NCBI RefSeq assembly: GCF_004614195.1
Contig: NZ_SPUM01000078.1
Location: 1 to 56,835 of the forward strand
Origin: Massilia horti
GTDB lineage: Bacteria; Pseudomonadota; Gammaproteobacteria; Burkholderiales; Burkholderiaceae_D
Direction of reading: 5' to 3'
DNA: 56,835 nt
Shown here: positions 7,755 through 17,037 of the stretch, piece after piece
Layout of the letters: every line of letters starts with the position of its first letter
How positions within the stretch are numbered: position 1 is the stretch's first letter
Translations under genes and position numbers: made by a program
The notes under the pieces: generated by a model
Seen by the model: the letters and a program-made list of their open reading frames with translations, nothing else
What the model was told of the DNA's origin: nothing
Database searches by the model: none

Positions 7755-10412
7755 TTACGACTTCGGCGCGGTCATCGCCTGCTTGATCGTCACGCAGCGC
7801 TGGTCTTCCTCGTGCGCGTCGAGCAGCGCGCGGCGGGTGCCCGCCGACAGGTTTTTCATCTGCTCGGCTGCGGCGCCCAGACGCTTGACACTGGCCGGGG
7901 TGCAGGTGGCCGGGAGCATGGCGCCGGCAAATGCACGCATGTAGACCGGGCCGGCCACCTTGTCCAATTCGGGCAGCTTGGCAAGGCGGCGCTCGGCGGT
8001 CTGTTCGTTAAGCAGCGCCTGCTCCATCGGATACAGGTGATTCATCGCGGTGCGCACCTTGGAGAACGGCAGCCTGGTCTTCAGATCCTCGATCGTCCCC
8101 AGCCATTCGGCCTTGGTCTTCGGATCCGGACGGCTCACGGTCGCGGCCAGCGCCTGGGCCTGGCCCGCGTCGGACTTGTCGCGTTCCGCTTCAAGCTGGA
8201 TCAGCGCGGTACTGCCCGGATAGTCGAAGCGGTTCAGGCGGCCGATGATGGCCCAGCGCAAGTCCTGGTTGATCACGAGACCGTCGACCTTGGTCTTGCC
8301 GTCCAGAATCGAAGCGAGGCGGTCGAGCGCTTCCCGGCCGGTCGCCATCTCGATGTACTGGTAGAACCAGCGACGCTGGAAGTTGTCGTCGCCCTTGCTC
8401 GACTGCACGCCGTTCCACGCCATCTGCTCCAGCTCGCGGGTCGCCTTCTTCGCGTAGGGCGCGTTTGGCCCCATCGCGTTGAGGTAATGCTTGGAGGTGG
8501 CGACCTTGCCCAGCACGTCGCCGAGCAAGGTGTAATCCTTCTCGGCTGGAACGTTGTTCAGCGCAGTATCGATGAACTCATTGAGCGGGAGCTTGCCGTC
8601 ACGTACGCCGTCCCACAGGCTCTGCCACAGCATCGTGCGCAGCAGCGGATCGGCCACGCCCGACAGGTTGCCGCGGGCGGTGTTGAACGAGCGCTTGTCC
8701 AGCTGCACCTTGGCAAAGCCCCAGTCCTGGTAGTTCGGATAGACCAGGTCCGGGCACGCGCTGCCGGCCAGCGCCGGCACCGTGGTTTTGGCGCCGGAAT
8801 AGGTAACGGCCACATTCTTGTCCAGCTCCAGTTGCTTGCCGTTCAGCTTGAAGGTCGCGACCTGCACCCGCTGCTCGCGCAGCGTCGGCAGTGCGGCGCT
8901 CGGCGCGCTCTGTTTCAGCGTGAACGAGGCGATCTTGCCGTCCTTGCAGGCGTAATCCGCGGCAATCGTGTTCACGCCCGGCTGGTACAGCCACTGCCGG
9001 GTCCAGCCCGACAGATCGCGCCCGGCCGCTGCGCCCAGGCTGCCGATAAAGTCATCCAGCGTCGCGTTCTTGAACTGGTACTTGACCAGATAATTGTGCA
9101 CGCCCTTGCGGAACACGTCCGCGCCCAGCAGGTGGCGCAGCTGCATCAGCGTCGACGCACCTTTCGAATAGGTGATCGCGTCGATGTTGTCGAAGGCGTT
9201 CTGGGTCGAGGCCACCGGCACCTCGATCGGGTGGGTGGTCGCTTTCTGGTCCTGCACGTAGGCGGCCTGCTTGCCGTTCGAGTAGAACGACTGCCAGGCG
9301 TCCTTGAATTCGGTCGCTTCCGCCGTGGCCAGCGTGCCCATGAAGGACGCAAAGCTTTCGTTCAGCCACAGGCCGTTCCACCACTTCATCGTGACCATGT
9401 CGCCGAACCACTGGTGCGCCATTTCATGCATGATCACCGATGCCAGCGAGTGGCGCTGGGCGGTGGTCATGTCGGCCTTGTACATGAAGCGCGCCTCGGC
9501 GAAGGTGATCGCGCCGGCGTTTTCCATCGCGCCATACAGGAAATCGGGCACCAGGAGCTGGTCGTACTTGCCGTACTGGTAGGGGATGCCGAAATACTCG
9601 TCGAAGAATGCCAGGCCCGCCTTGGTGTACTTGAACCATTCGGCCGGCTTGATCTGCGAGGCCACCGACTGGCGCGCGAACAGGCGCATCGGGTATTTGC
9701 CGCTGTTGTCCTCCCAGACCTTGTAGGGGCCGGCGTGCAGCGAGAAATTGTAGGGGCTCAGCTTCTTCGATTTCGGGAAGGACCAGCGGCGAGTTTCCGC
9801 GCCGGCGTCCTGCACGCTGGTTTCACGCGTGGTCGAAACGACCTGCCAGTCGCTTGGCACGGTCACGTTCACGGTGTAGGTGGCCTTCAGGTCCGGCTGG
9901 TCGAATACGGCGAACATCTGATGTGCCGCAGCCGGTTCGAAGTGCGAGTAGGTATAAACTTTGCCGTCGACCGGATCGACCATGCGGTGCAGACCTTCGC
10001 CATTGGTGCTGTGCAGGCGTTCGTAGGCCACGGTGACCGTGTTGCGGCCCTTGACCAGGTCCTGCGGCTGCAGGGTGATGAACCACTGGTTGTATTTCGG
10101 CGTGACCGGTTTGCCGTTCACCAGCAGCGACTTCACGGTTGCCTTGTCAAGGTCGACGGTCAGCGGCGACGCGGTGTCGGCCAGGTCGAAGGTGAGGGTG
10201 GTGGTGGCGCTGAAGCTTTCCTTGCCCGTGAGCGTGAAATCGAGCGTGTAGTCCACGTTCGAAACGCGTGCCGAGCGCGCGGCCGCATCGGCCTGCGACA
10301 GGAAGGGATTTTCCGCGCGCTCTGGCGTGCTGGCGGCGTTTGCACCGGAACCAAGCGCAAAGGCGGAGGCGATGGCAAGCGCCATCAGATGACGATGTGC
10401 ATATACTTTCAC
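7755..10412 (-). CDS. M1 family aminopeptidase (aminopeptidase N-like), exported
   Basis: An 885-aa zinc aminopeptidase. The GAMEN exopeptidase motif is at about residues 294-298 and the zinc site HEMAH at 329-333, with the NESFAS segment supplying the third ligand. The C-terminal ERAP1-like helical domain is complete. An in-frame ATG exists 63 bases upstream, but I prefer the GTG at 10412: AAGGGA lies 6 bases before it and the product then begins with a clean signal peptide ending near GSGANA. It therefore probably works in the periplasm, trimming peptides from their N-termini. Confidence 0.9.
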   Translation of the reverse strand: MKVYAHRHLMALAIASAFALGSGANAASTPERAENPFLSQADAAARSARVSNVDYTLDFTLTGKESFSATTTLTFDLADTASPLTVDLDKATVKSLLVNGKPVTPKYNQWFITLQPQDLVKGRNTVTVAYERLHSTNGEGLHRMVDPVDGKVYTYSHFEPAAAHQMFAVFDQPDLKATYTVNVTVPSDWQVVSTTRETSVQDAGAETRRWSFPKSKKLSPYNFSLHAGPYKVWEDNSGKYPMRLFARQSVASQIKPAEWFKYTKAGLAFFDEYFGIPYQYGKYDQLLVPDFLYGAMENAGAITFAEARFMYKADMTTAQRHSLASVIMHEMAHQWFGDMVTMKWWNGLWLNESFASFMGTLATAEATEFKDAWQSFYSNGKQAAYVQDQKATTHPIEVPVASTQNAFDNIDAITYSKGASTLMQLRHLLGADVFRKGVHNYLVKYQFKNATLDDFIGSLGAAAGRDLSGWTRQWLYQPGVNTIAADYACKDGKIASFTLKQSAPSAALPTLREQRVQVATFKLNGKQLELDKNVAVTYSGAKTTVPALAGSACPDLVYPNYQDWGFAKVQLDKRSFNTARGNLSGVADPLLRTMLWQSLWDGVRDGKLPLNEFIDTALNNVPAEKDYTLLGDVLGKVATSKHYLNAMGPNAPYAKKATRELEQMAWNGVQSSKGDDNFQRRWFYQYIEMATGREALDRLASILDGKTKVDGLVINQDLRWAIIGRLNRFDYPGSTALIQLEAERDKSDAGQAQALAATVSRPDPKTKAEWLGTIEDLKTRLPFSKVRTAMNHLYPMEQALLNEQTAERRLAKLPELDKVAGPVYMRAFAGAMLPATCTPASVKRLGAAAEQMKNLSAGTRRALLDAHEEDQRCVTIKQAMTAPKS

Positions 10413-10562
10413 TAGTGATCCCTTGTCAGCGAAATTAAAACCGCGCAAGAATAGCATGGGTGCATTGTTAATCAAACAGGTTCACGGTCGTGCACGACAT
10501 GGTCGTATCGTGCAGGGATCGGCGCCGCGTGCGAACGCATGTTGTAAGCAGGGAGCGCGCTG

Positions 10563-10577
10563 TAAGCGCAGCGCTTA
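10563..10577. promoter_or_regulatory. Perfect 15-bp palindrome upstream of sugE
   Basis: TAAGCGC-A-GCGCTTA is a perfect dyad in the gap between the divergent aminopeptidase and sugE genes. A TATACT box at 10627-10632, 32 bp before the sugE start, is a likely -10 element, so the dyad lies about 50 bp upstream of it and could be an operator. Which gene it serves is unknown. Confidence 0.4.
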
Positions 10578-10663
10578 GTGCCGTGCGGGGCGAAGCATGG
10601 CCCAGTTTGTCCCTTTTTGTGGGTGGTATACTTGCCGGTCTTTTTTTCGCCGGGAGTTCACCC

Positions 10664-10984
10664 ATGAGCTGGTTTTATCTGCTGATCGCCGGGTTGCTGG
10701 AGGTCGCATGGGCTGTCGGACTCAAGTACTCCGCCGGCTTTACCCGATTGTGGCCGTCGGCATTCACGCTGGTGACGATGGCCGGTAGCGTTGGCATGCT
10801 CGGTCTTGCGCTGCGTAATTTGCCCCTCGGCACGGCTTACGCCATCTGGACCGGCATCGGAACGATCGGCACCGCGATTGCCGGAATGGCGCTGATGGGC
10901 GAGCCGGCCGGGGCGCTGCGGCTCGGGTCGATCGGCCTGATCGCGCTGGGCATCGTCGGGCTCAAGCTGGTCACGCCGGCTTGA
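10664..10984 (+). CDS. sugE: SMR family guanidinium/quaternary ammonium exporter
   Basis: A 106-aa, four-helix small multidrug resistance protein. The conserved glutamate is Glu13 in the first helix, and [13 protein letters not shown] in helix 3 and the [12 protein letters not shown] end are typical of SugE (Gdx), which exports guanidinium by proton antiport as a dual-topology dimer. The frame extends upstream, but ATG 10664 fits the family length and follows GGGAG. SugE genes are often behind guanidine riboswitches; I looked for one in the 188-bp leader and did not see it. Confidence 0.92.
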   Translation: MSWFYLLIAGLLEVAWAVGLKYSAGFTRLWPSAFTLVTMAGSVGMLGLALRNLPLGTAYAIWTGIGTIGTAIAGMALMGEPAGALRLGSIGLIALGIVGLKLVTPA

Positions 10985-11211
10985 GCTGCCCGGCGGGCGG
11001 AGCCGGGGCATTTCCATCCGCCGTCATGCTTTTTCCAGGTTGTTCCACACATGACTGAACAGGTCCGGCCTGCCGCCATGCGCCGGCCGCGCCTGGCGCG
11101 CAATCCTGCGCCCGTTTGATGTGTGTCGTCCGCCGTTTTTTTTGGGCGGCGAAGATGGCCGCTCTGCCGGACCAGATTCCGCAGACCGTTCTAACCACTT
11201 GGAAATCCCCG

Positions 11212-12213
11212 ATGATTCTTCTCACCGGTGTCGCTGGTTTTATCGGCATGCACGTCGCCCGCCGTCTTCTGGACGAGAACGTGCCCGTGCTCGGCGTGGA
11301 CAACATGGGTCCTTGCGTCGACCCCGCGCTCAAGGAGCGGCGGCTGGCCATGCTGATCGATCAACCAGACTTTCGTTTCATAAATGCCGACCTGTCCGAT
11401 CCCGTGGCCGCCGCGGCGCTGTTCGCCGACGGGCGTTACGAATGCGTGATCCACCTGGCGGCCCAGACCGGCGTGCGCTACTCGGCCGACCATCCTCTCG
11501 AATGCGTGATGAACAACGTGGTCGGGTTCGCCAACGTGATCGAACAATGCCGCCTGCACGACGTCTCCCACCTGGTCTACGCCAGCAGCTCGAGCACCTA
11601 TGGCGCCAACCGCCGCATGCCGTTCTCCGAGCACCACGCGGTCGACCATCCGGTGAGCCTGTACGCCGCCACCAAGCGCAGCGACGAGCTGCTGGCGCAC
11701 AGCTACAGCCACCTGTACGGCCTGCCGACCACCGGACTGCGGTTCTTCACCGTGTACGGCCCGTGGGGGCGCCCGGACATGGCGCCGATGCTGTTCGCGC
11801 ATGCGATCGAGGAAGGCCGGCCGATCGAGGTCTTCAACCACGGCCACATGCTGCGCGACTTCACCTATATCGACGACGTCGTCGAATCGGTAATGCGCCT
11901 GGTCGAATTGCCGGCGGCGCCCGACCCGGCCTTCGATCCCGCGCATCCCGACCCGGCGACGAGCTACGCGCCTTACCGCATCTATAACGTCGGCAACCAG
12001 CGCCCGGTCGAGCTGCTCGAGTTCATCGACGCGCTGGAGCAGGAACTGGGGCACCGCGCCGAGCGGGTGATGCGGCCGATGCCGGATACCGACATGCCCG
12101 CCACCTGCGCCGACACCAGCGACCTGGTACAGGCGATCAGTTGGGCCCCGGCCACGCCGCTACATGACGGCATCAGGCAATTCGTCCAGTGGTACCGCCA
12201 CTATCATGCATGA
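11212..12213 (+). CDS. NAD-dependent epimerase (UDP-glucuronate 4-epimerase-like)
   Basis: A 333-aa extended short-chain dehydrogenase/reductase. The NAD-binding TGVAGFIG is at residues 5-12 and the catalytic YAATK gives Tyr151 and Lys155, with a Ser-rich stretch before it. Sequence style (DNMGPCVDPALKERRLAML, YGPWGRPDMAP) is that of UDP-glucuronate/UDP-glucose 4-epimerases making precursors for surface glycans. The frame opens at 11116, but ATG 11212 matches the family N-terminus. It overlaps the following glycosyltransferase by about 8 bp and heads a five-gene glycolipid operon. Confidence 0.88.
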   Translation: MILLTGVAGFIGMHVARRLLDENVPVLGVDNMGPCVDPALKERRLAMLIDQPDFRFINADLSDPVAAAALFADGRYECVIHLAAQTGVRYSADHPLECVMNNVVGFANVIEQCRLHDVSHLVYASSSSTYGANRRMPFSEHHAVDHPVSLYAATKRSDELLAHSYSHLYGLPTTGLRFFTVYGPWGRPDMAPMLFAHAIEEGRPIEVFNHGHMLRDFTYIDDVVESVMRLVELPAAPDPAFDPAHPDPATSYAPYRIYNVGNQRPVELLEFIDALEQELGHRAERVMRPMPDTDMPATCADTSDLVQAISWAPATPLHDGIRQFVQWYRHYHA

Positions 12214-13270
12214 CCTGCGGCCCACGGCGACGCACAACCAGCCGATGACGCGCAAGCGCCCTGGCGAAGAGTGCCTGTCGCTGGTGGTGCCGATGTACAA
12301 CGAGGAAGACAACGTGCTGCAGCTCGTGACCCAGGTGCAGGCGGCCATGGCCGCCTCGCCCTGGCCGTGGGAGCTGATCCTGGTCGACGACGGCAGCGGC
12401 GACCACACGGTGGAACGGATGCGCGAAGCGGTCGCGCGCGCGCCGGACCGGATTGGCGCAGTGATCTTGCGCCGCAACTTCGGCCAGACCGCGGCCATGC
12501 AGGCGGGCATCGACCAGGCGCGCGGCAGCATCATCGCCACCCTGGACGGAGACCTGCAAAACAACCCGCACGACGTGCTGCGCATGGCGCGCCGCCTGCT
12601 GGACGAGGACCTCGACCTGCTGGTCGGCTGGCGCCGCGAACGGCAAGATAACCTCTGGCTGCGCAAGGTGCCGTCAATGCTGGCCAACCGGCTGATCGTC
12701 GCCGTGACCGGCGTGCGCCTGCACGATTACGGCTGCTCGCTCAAGATCGTCCGCTCCGACGTGATGCGCCATGTGCGCCTGTACGGCGAAATGCATCGCT
12801 TCATCCCGACCTGGATCGCGACCGTCACCTCGCCCGAGCGCATCAAGGAAGAGCCGGTCAGCCATTTCCCGCGCGTGCACGGCCAATCCAAGTACGGCCT
12901 GTCGCGCACCTTCAAGGTACTGCTCGACCTGCTGGCGATGTATTTCTTCGGGCGCTTTCGCACCAGTCCCGGTCATTTCTTCGGCCGGATCGGGCTGCTG
13001 TGCGGCTTCGCCGGCGCGGTTTCGCTCGGCTGGCTGGGCTGGCGCAAGCTGGTGGACGGCGAATCGATTGCCAACCGGCCGCTGTTGATGCTGGGTGTGC
13101 TGCTGGTCGTGATCGGGGTGCAGTTCATCTGCACCGGAATCGTGACCGAAATGCTGGCCCGCACCTATTTCGAGGCTGGCGGCGCCCGCACCTATCTGGT
13201 GCGCGAACTGCTGGGCGGTGCGGCCAGCAGCCAGCCGGCCGCGCCCGATGATGAAGCGGGGGCCACGTGA
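12206..13270 (+). CDS. Family 2 glycosyltransferase, polyprenyl-phosphate type (ArnC-like)
   Basis: A 354-aa GT2 enzyme. The GT-A domain shows VVPMYNEEDNV, the nucleotide/metal site LVDDGSGD and TLDGDLQNNP, with two C-terminal transmembrane helices (FFGRIGLLCGFAGAV and LLMLGVLLVVIGVQF). This is the DPM1/ArnC architecture that moves a sugar from a nucleotide onto undecaprenyl phosphate on the cytoplasmic face. I chose the ATG at 12206, overlapping the epimerase stop; 12245 is an alternative without a ribosome-binding site. It probably supplies the lipid-linked sugar used by the next gene product. Confidence 0.9.
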   Translation: MHDLRPTATHNQPMTRKRPGEECLSLVVPMYNEEDNVLQLVTQVQAAMAASPWPWELILVDDGSGDHTVERMREAVARAPDRIGAVILRRNFGQTAAMQAGIDQARGSIIATLDGDLQNNPHDVLRMARRLLDEDLDLLVGWRRERQDNLWLRKVPSMLANRLIVAVTGVRLHDYGCSLKIVRSDVMRHVRLYGEMHRFIPTWIATVTSPERIKEEPVSHFPRVHGQSKYGLSRTFKVLLDLLAMYFFGRFRTSPGHFFGRIGLLCGFAGAVSLGWLGWRKLVDGESIANRPLLMLGVLLVVIGVQFICTGIVTEMLARTYFEAGGARTYLVRELLGGAASSQPAAPDDEAGAT

Positions 13271-14862
13271 GGAAAACGCTGCCCCTGCAGCGTGTGAGCA
13301 GCGCGCGCGAGCTGTGGCCAGGCGCGCGCGCCGCGCTGGCAGCGGCGGCGCCCCTGTTGCTGCTGGCCGCGGCGGTCTACCTCGGCCTGTTCTACGAACT
13401 GGGCGGCCCGCCGCTGTTCGACGTCGACGAAGGCGCCTTCAGCGAGGCCACGCGCGAAATGCTCCAGCGGGGCGACTTCGTCACGACATGGCTCAACGGC
13501 CAACTGCGGTTCGACAAGCCGATCCTGGTCTATTGGCTGCAGGCGCTGTCCGTGACCCTGTTCGGGGTGAATGAATTTGCGTTTCGACTGCCCTCGGCGC
13601 TGGCGGGCCTGGGGTGGATCGCCGCCATCCATGCATTTGCCCGCGCGCAGTACGGCCGGGCGACCGGCTACGCGGCCGCGCTCATCGCCGCCACCACGCT
13701 GGGCCTGTGCGTGATCGCGCGCGGCGCGATTGCCGACGCGCTGCTCAACCTGTTTCTCGCGCTCACCATGTTCGACATCTACCGCTACCTGGTGCAGCCG
13801 CGCGTGCGCTACCGCAACCGCGCCTACCTGTGGATCGGGCTTGGCCTCTTGACCAAGGGACCGGTCGCGATTCTGGTGCCGTTCGCCGCCAGCGGCATCG
13901 CGTATGCGCTGCACGGGCAGTGGCGCCGGTGGCGCCGGGCCGTGTTCGACCCCGCCGGCTGGCTGATCCTGGGGGCGGTGGCCGGGCCGTGGTACGTGCT
14001 GGAATACCTGCGCGAGGGCGACGCCTTCATCGCCGGATTTTTCATGCGGCACAACGTCGAACGCTTCATGGGGCCTCTGCAAGGGCACGGCGGCAAGTTC
14101 TTCTACTACGTCCCGGTCGTCCTGCTGATGCTGCTGCCGTACACTGGGCTGCTCCTGCGTACGCTGCCCGGGCTGCTCCGGCTGCGCAGCAGGCCCCTCG
14201 ATACCTTCCTGTGGTGCTGGTTCCTGTTCGTGTTCCTGTTCTTTTCGTTCTCCGGCACCAAGCTGCCGCATTACCTGATGTATGGCATCACGCCGCTGTT
14301 CCTGCTGATGGCCAGCCACCGCCAGCAGCTGGCCTCGCGGTGGCTGGCGTTCACGCCACCGGTCTTGCTGCTGGCCATCGTCGTGGCCTTGCCCCATGCG
14401 CTGCAACGGGCCGCGCCCGCGCTGCGCGACCAGTATTTCCGCGACATGTTCGCCCGGGCCGACGTGTTCGGCCCGCTCTGGCGGCTGGCGGCGGTGTGCC
14501 TGTTGCTGGCGGGGCTCGCGCTGGCGCTGTGGCCGCGCGCGCGGATCTGGCCGCGCCTGCTCGCGTCCGGTTTCCTGTGCTCGTTCGCGGTGGTGGGCCT
14601 GGTGCTGCCGGCGGCAGCGGAATTGCAGCAGGGGCCGGTCAAGGAAGCGGCGCAGCTGGTACGCTCGGCGCGCCTGCCGGTGCGCACCTGGCAGTTCAAC
14701 GTGCCCAGTTTCAGCGTCTATCGGCAAGCCGTGACAAAACCGGCGACCACCTTGCACCCGGGCGAACTGATCCTCACGCGCAGCGACAAACTGGCTGGCA
14801 TGGGCCCGGCCGAGGTGGTGTATCGCAAGGGGGGCGTGGTGCTGGCCCGCATTCCCATGTGA
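13267..14862 (+). CDS. Family 39 glycosyltransferase (ArnT-like)
   Basis: A 531-aa polytopic membrane protein of the ArnT/PMT (GT39/GT83) class, which transfers a sugar from a polyprenyl-phosphate donor to lipid A or another periplasmic acceptor. The catalytic acidic motif is in FDVDEGAFSEATREML, followed by LRFDKPILVYW, as in ArnT; about 11-12 hydrophobic helices follow. It starts with GTG, overlapping the GT2 stop codon by 4 bp (GTGA), so the two are translationally coupled. No arnA/arnB/arnD genes are present, so the sugar need not be aminoarabinose. Confidence 0.88.
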   Translation: MRKTLPLQRVSSARELWPGARAALAAAAPLLLLAAAVYLGLFYELGGPPLFDVDEGAFSEATREMLQRGDFVTTWLNGQLRFDKPILVYWLQALSVTLFGVNEFAFRLPSALAGLGWIAAIHAFARAQYGRATGYAAALIAATTLGLCVIARGAIADALLNLFLALTMFDIYRYLVQPRVRYRNRAYLWIGLGLLTKGPVAILVPFAASGIAYALHGQWRRWRRAVFDPAGWLILGAVAGPWYVLEYLREGDAFIAGFFMRHNVERFMGPLQGHGGKFFYYVPVVLLMLLPYTGLLLRTLPGLLRLRSRPLDTFLWCWFLFVFLFFSFSGTKLPHYLMYGITPLFLLMASHRQQLASRWLAFTPPVLLLAIVVALPHALQRAAPALRDQYFRDMFARADVFGPLWRLAAVCLLLAGLALALWPRARIWPRLLASGFLCSFAVVGLVLPAAAELQQGPVKEAAQLVRSARLPVRTWQFNVPSFSVYRQAVTKPATTLHPGELILTRSDKLAGMGPAEVVYRKGGVVLARIPM

Positions 14863-14870
14863 GGACGCCG

Positions 14871-15665
14871 ATGAGCAAACTCGCCCGCTCCGCCTGGGTC
14901 TGGGGGCCGCCTGTGCTGGCGCTGGCTTTGTTCTCGCTGGTGGCCGTCACCGGCACCAACCACCGCATTTTTCTCGCGCTGAACCGGGCCGGGGCGGTGC
15001 TCGGCGAATCGTTCTGGGTCAACCTGACGCTGCTGGGCGATGGCGCGGTGGCGCTGGCGCTGGTGGTGCCGAGCATCCGGCGCTCGCCCAGGTGTTTCTG
15101 GTCGGCCCTGATCGCGGCCGTGATCGCGGGCGTGCTGGTGCAGGGGATGAAGAAGATCGTCAACGTGCCGCGTCCGCTGGCCGTGTTCGATCCCGCCGTT
15201 TTTGCCCACTGGGGGCCGGCCTACAAGGCGGTGTCCTTCCCGTCCGGGCACGCGGCCGCGATCTTTGCCCTCGCCGGCATCTGGATCATGGGCGTGGAGC
15301 GCGCCAACCTGCTGCGCGCGCTGCTGCTGGGGTTGGCGGTGCTGGTGAGCCTGTCGCGCATCATGGTCGGGGTCCACTGGCCGCTGGATGTGCTGGGTGG
15401 CATGCTGGCCGGCTGGTGCGCCGCGTTGACCGGGCTGGCCGCGTACCGGCGCTGGGGCTGGAAGACCGCGAACAGGGCCGGGTTCGCCGCCGGCATCGTG
15501 TTACTGGTGGTGGCGGCGGCCTTGCTGGTCAGTCGCCACATCGGTATTCCGGCCGTGTTGCCGCTGCAACGCACACTGGGCGCCGTGTGCCTGGTCTGGG
15601 GCTTGTGGGAAATGTACCTGATGTCGCCGCGGGCCCAGCCAGGGCGCCATCCGAAAGGGGAGTGA
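14871..15665 (+). CDS. PAP2 family membrane phosphatase
   Basis: A 264-aa PAP2 lipid phosphatase with the three signature motifs in order: KKIVNVPRP, PSGHA and SRIMVGVHWPLDV. About six transmembrane helices. These enzymes remove phosphate from undecaprenyl pyrophosphate, phosphatidylglycerophosphate or lipid A on the periplasmic side. In this operon a role in recycling the polyprenyl carrier or acting on lipid A is likely. The frame runs through the preceding gene, but ATG 14871 is 8 bp after the GT39 stop, next to a GAGGA ribosome-binding site. Confidence 0.9.
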   Translation: MSKLARSAWVWGPPVLALALFSLVAVTGTNHRIFLALNRAGAVLGESFWVNLTLLGDGAVALALVVPSIRRSPRCFWSALIAAVIAGVLVQGMKKIVNVPRPLAVFDPAVFAHWGPAYKAVSFPSGHAAAIFALAGIWIMGVERANLLRALLLGLAVLVSLSRIMVGVHWPLDVLGGMLAGWCAALTGLAAYRRWGWKTANRAGFAAGIVLLVVAAALLVSRHIGIPAVLPLQRTLGAVCLVWGLWEMYLMSPRAQPGRHPKGE

Positions 15666-15666
15666 C

Positions 15667-15951
15667 ATGCAAGACAAGCTGTTCTGGATGCTGGTCGGGT
15701 TTGGCGGCCAGGCATTGTTCATGGGCCGCTTCGTGATCCAGTGGTTCGTCAGCGAACGCCAGGGCAGGAGCGTGATTCCGGTGTCGTTCTGGTATTTCAG
15801 CATCCTGGGCGCGCTGGTGCTCCTGGTCTACGCCGTGCACCAGCGCGACCCGGTGTTCATCGCCGGCCAACTGCTCGGAGTGCTGATCTACCTGCGCAAC
15901 CTGCACCTGGTGCGGCTGGAACGGGCCGGCGCACGCCGGCCGCAAGCTTGA
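15667..15951 (+). CDS. Lipid-A-disaccharide synthase N-terminal domain (LAB_N) protein
   Basis: A 94-aa membrane protein with three hydrophobic helices. The LAB_N signature is clear: GQALFMGRFVIQWFVSE, then SVIPVSFWYFSI, then GQLLGVLIYLRNLHLV. The domain is found alone next to ArnC/ArnT-like transferases, where it is thought to bind a lipid carrier. The start overlaps the end of the PAP2 gene region by one base spacing (stop 15665, start 15667), so it closes the operon. Confidence 0.9.
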   Translation: MQDKLFWMLVGFGGQALFMGRFVIQWFVSERQGRSVIPVSFWYFSILGALVLLVYAVHQRDPVFIAGQLLGVLIYLRNLHLVRLERAGARRPQA

Positions 15952-15957
15952 ACCGGA

Positions 15958-16929
15958 TCAGCGGCCGAAGTCCGGATTCGGGCGCGTCATGTAGTACCAC
16001 TCGTGGTTGGGGCTGGCGTTGGCGTCCGGGAACAGGATGCGCCCGCTGAACTCGGCCAGCACCGGCGTGCCGTCGGCGCGCACGCCGATCTGCTCGCCCT
16101 CCTTGACCGGGTCGAAGCTCGCCCACGGACGCGCAAACTGGTCGTCGGCATGCAGCCTGTCGTGCACCGCGACCATGGCCAGCGCCTCCATCTCCTCAAA
16201 CGGCACCGGCGCCGGCTCGGGCGCATCGATCAGTTTCAGGAACGCGAGCGTATTGACGATGGCGCGGTACGCTACTTCGGGCGCCGCCGGGTCCTCGTGC
16301 TGGCCGCATTCGAGCGTGAGCGCATAGCCGCCCGTGGTGCGCATGTATTCGGTGGTGCCCACGCCGTAGCGCAGGGTGGTTTCCAGCTCGGCTGCATTGC
16401 CTCGGCTGCGGCGCTGCACGCCCTGGCCGTAGGTGGCCATCCAGCCGGTCACGAAGCGGCGCACGCCCAGCCGCCGCGCCAGCGCGCGCTCCTGCTCGGC
16501 ATGCTTGAACGGCTCGAGCGGACCGTCATTGTTGACCGGCCCCACCATCACGAACGGCTCGCCCGTCTTGGCGTTAAACGAATGCAGGTCCAGCAGCACG
16601 TCGTGCTGCGCCAGCAGCGGGCACAGCCAGTTGGCCACGTGGTCCTCGAAATCCTGAGGATTTTCCTTCGGGAACAGGTCGCGGTTCAGGTTGCGGTCGC
16701 CCGAACGCGTGTTCTTCGCATACGCCAGCGGATTGACGATCGGCACAAAGGTCACGCTGCCCGCGACCACGCGCCGCTTGCCGCTATCGAGCTCTTCCAT
16801 GACACGACGGATGGCCTTGGTGCCGCAGATTTCGTTGCCATGGGTCGCACCCATGATGATGACGCGCGGGCCCTTGGAGAGGCCTGTGTAGTTGACGGAT
16901 TTGAACTGGAAGTCGCGTGCGGAAGTCAT
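15958..16929 (-). CDS. M14 family aspartoacylase/succinylglutamate desuccinylase-like hydrolase
   Basis: A 323-aa zinc hydrolase. Zinc ligands are seen in ATHGNEICG (His and Glu) and LLDLHSFN (His), and the catalytic-region TLECGQHEDP follows. The family cleaves N-acyl amino acids or peptide-like bonds in the cytoplasm. No ast operon genes are nearby, so the arginine pathway is unlikely. The open frame extends far upstream as antisense to the acyltransferase gene; the ATG at 16929 matches the conserved N-terminus. It is convergent with the glycolipid operon, with only 6 bp between. Confidence 0.85.
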   Translation of the reverse strand: MTSARDFQFKSVNYTGLSKGPRVIIMGATHGNEICGTKAIRRVMEELDSGKRRVVAGSVTFVPIVNPLAYAKNTRSGDRNLNRDLFPKENPQDFEDHVANWLCPLLAQHDVLLDLHSFNAKTGEPFVMVGPVNNDGPLEPFKHAEQERALARRLGVRRFVTGWMATYGQGVQRRSRGNAAELETTLRYGVGTTEYMRTTGGYALTLECGQHEDPAAPEVAYRAIVNTLAFLKLIDAPEPAPVPFEEMEALAMVAVHDRLHADDQFARPWASFDPVKEGEQIGVRADGTPVLAEFSGRILFPDANASPNHEWYYMTRPNPDFGR

Positions 16930-17037
16930 TGCTGTGGTGATCCGAAGAAAAAACGGTGCCGCCATTGTAAGGGAAGCACTGGCATCCGTGGGCGCGCCGT
17001 GGCATGATCCGCAACTTCGACCGAACGGAACAGCAGC

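Noticed and set aside
7563..10415. 950-aa plus-strand open frame
   Set aside because: It is antisense to the M1 aminopeptidase, which has clear motifs; the frame is Arg/His/Gln-rich and has no ribosome-binding site or family features, as expected from GC-rich antisense.
10413..10663. Guanidine riboswitch before sugE
   Set aside because: I looked for paired hairpins with ACGR loops or the ykkC core and did not see them.
13192..14757. 521-aa minus-strand open frame
   Set aside because: Antisense to the GT39 glycosyltransferase; Gln/Arg-rich composition is that of a shadow frame.
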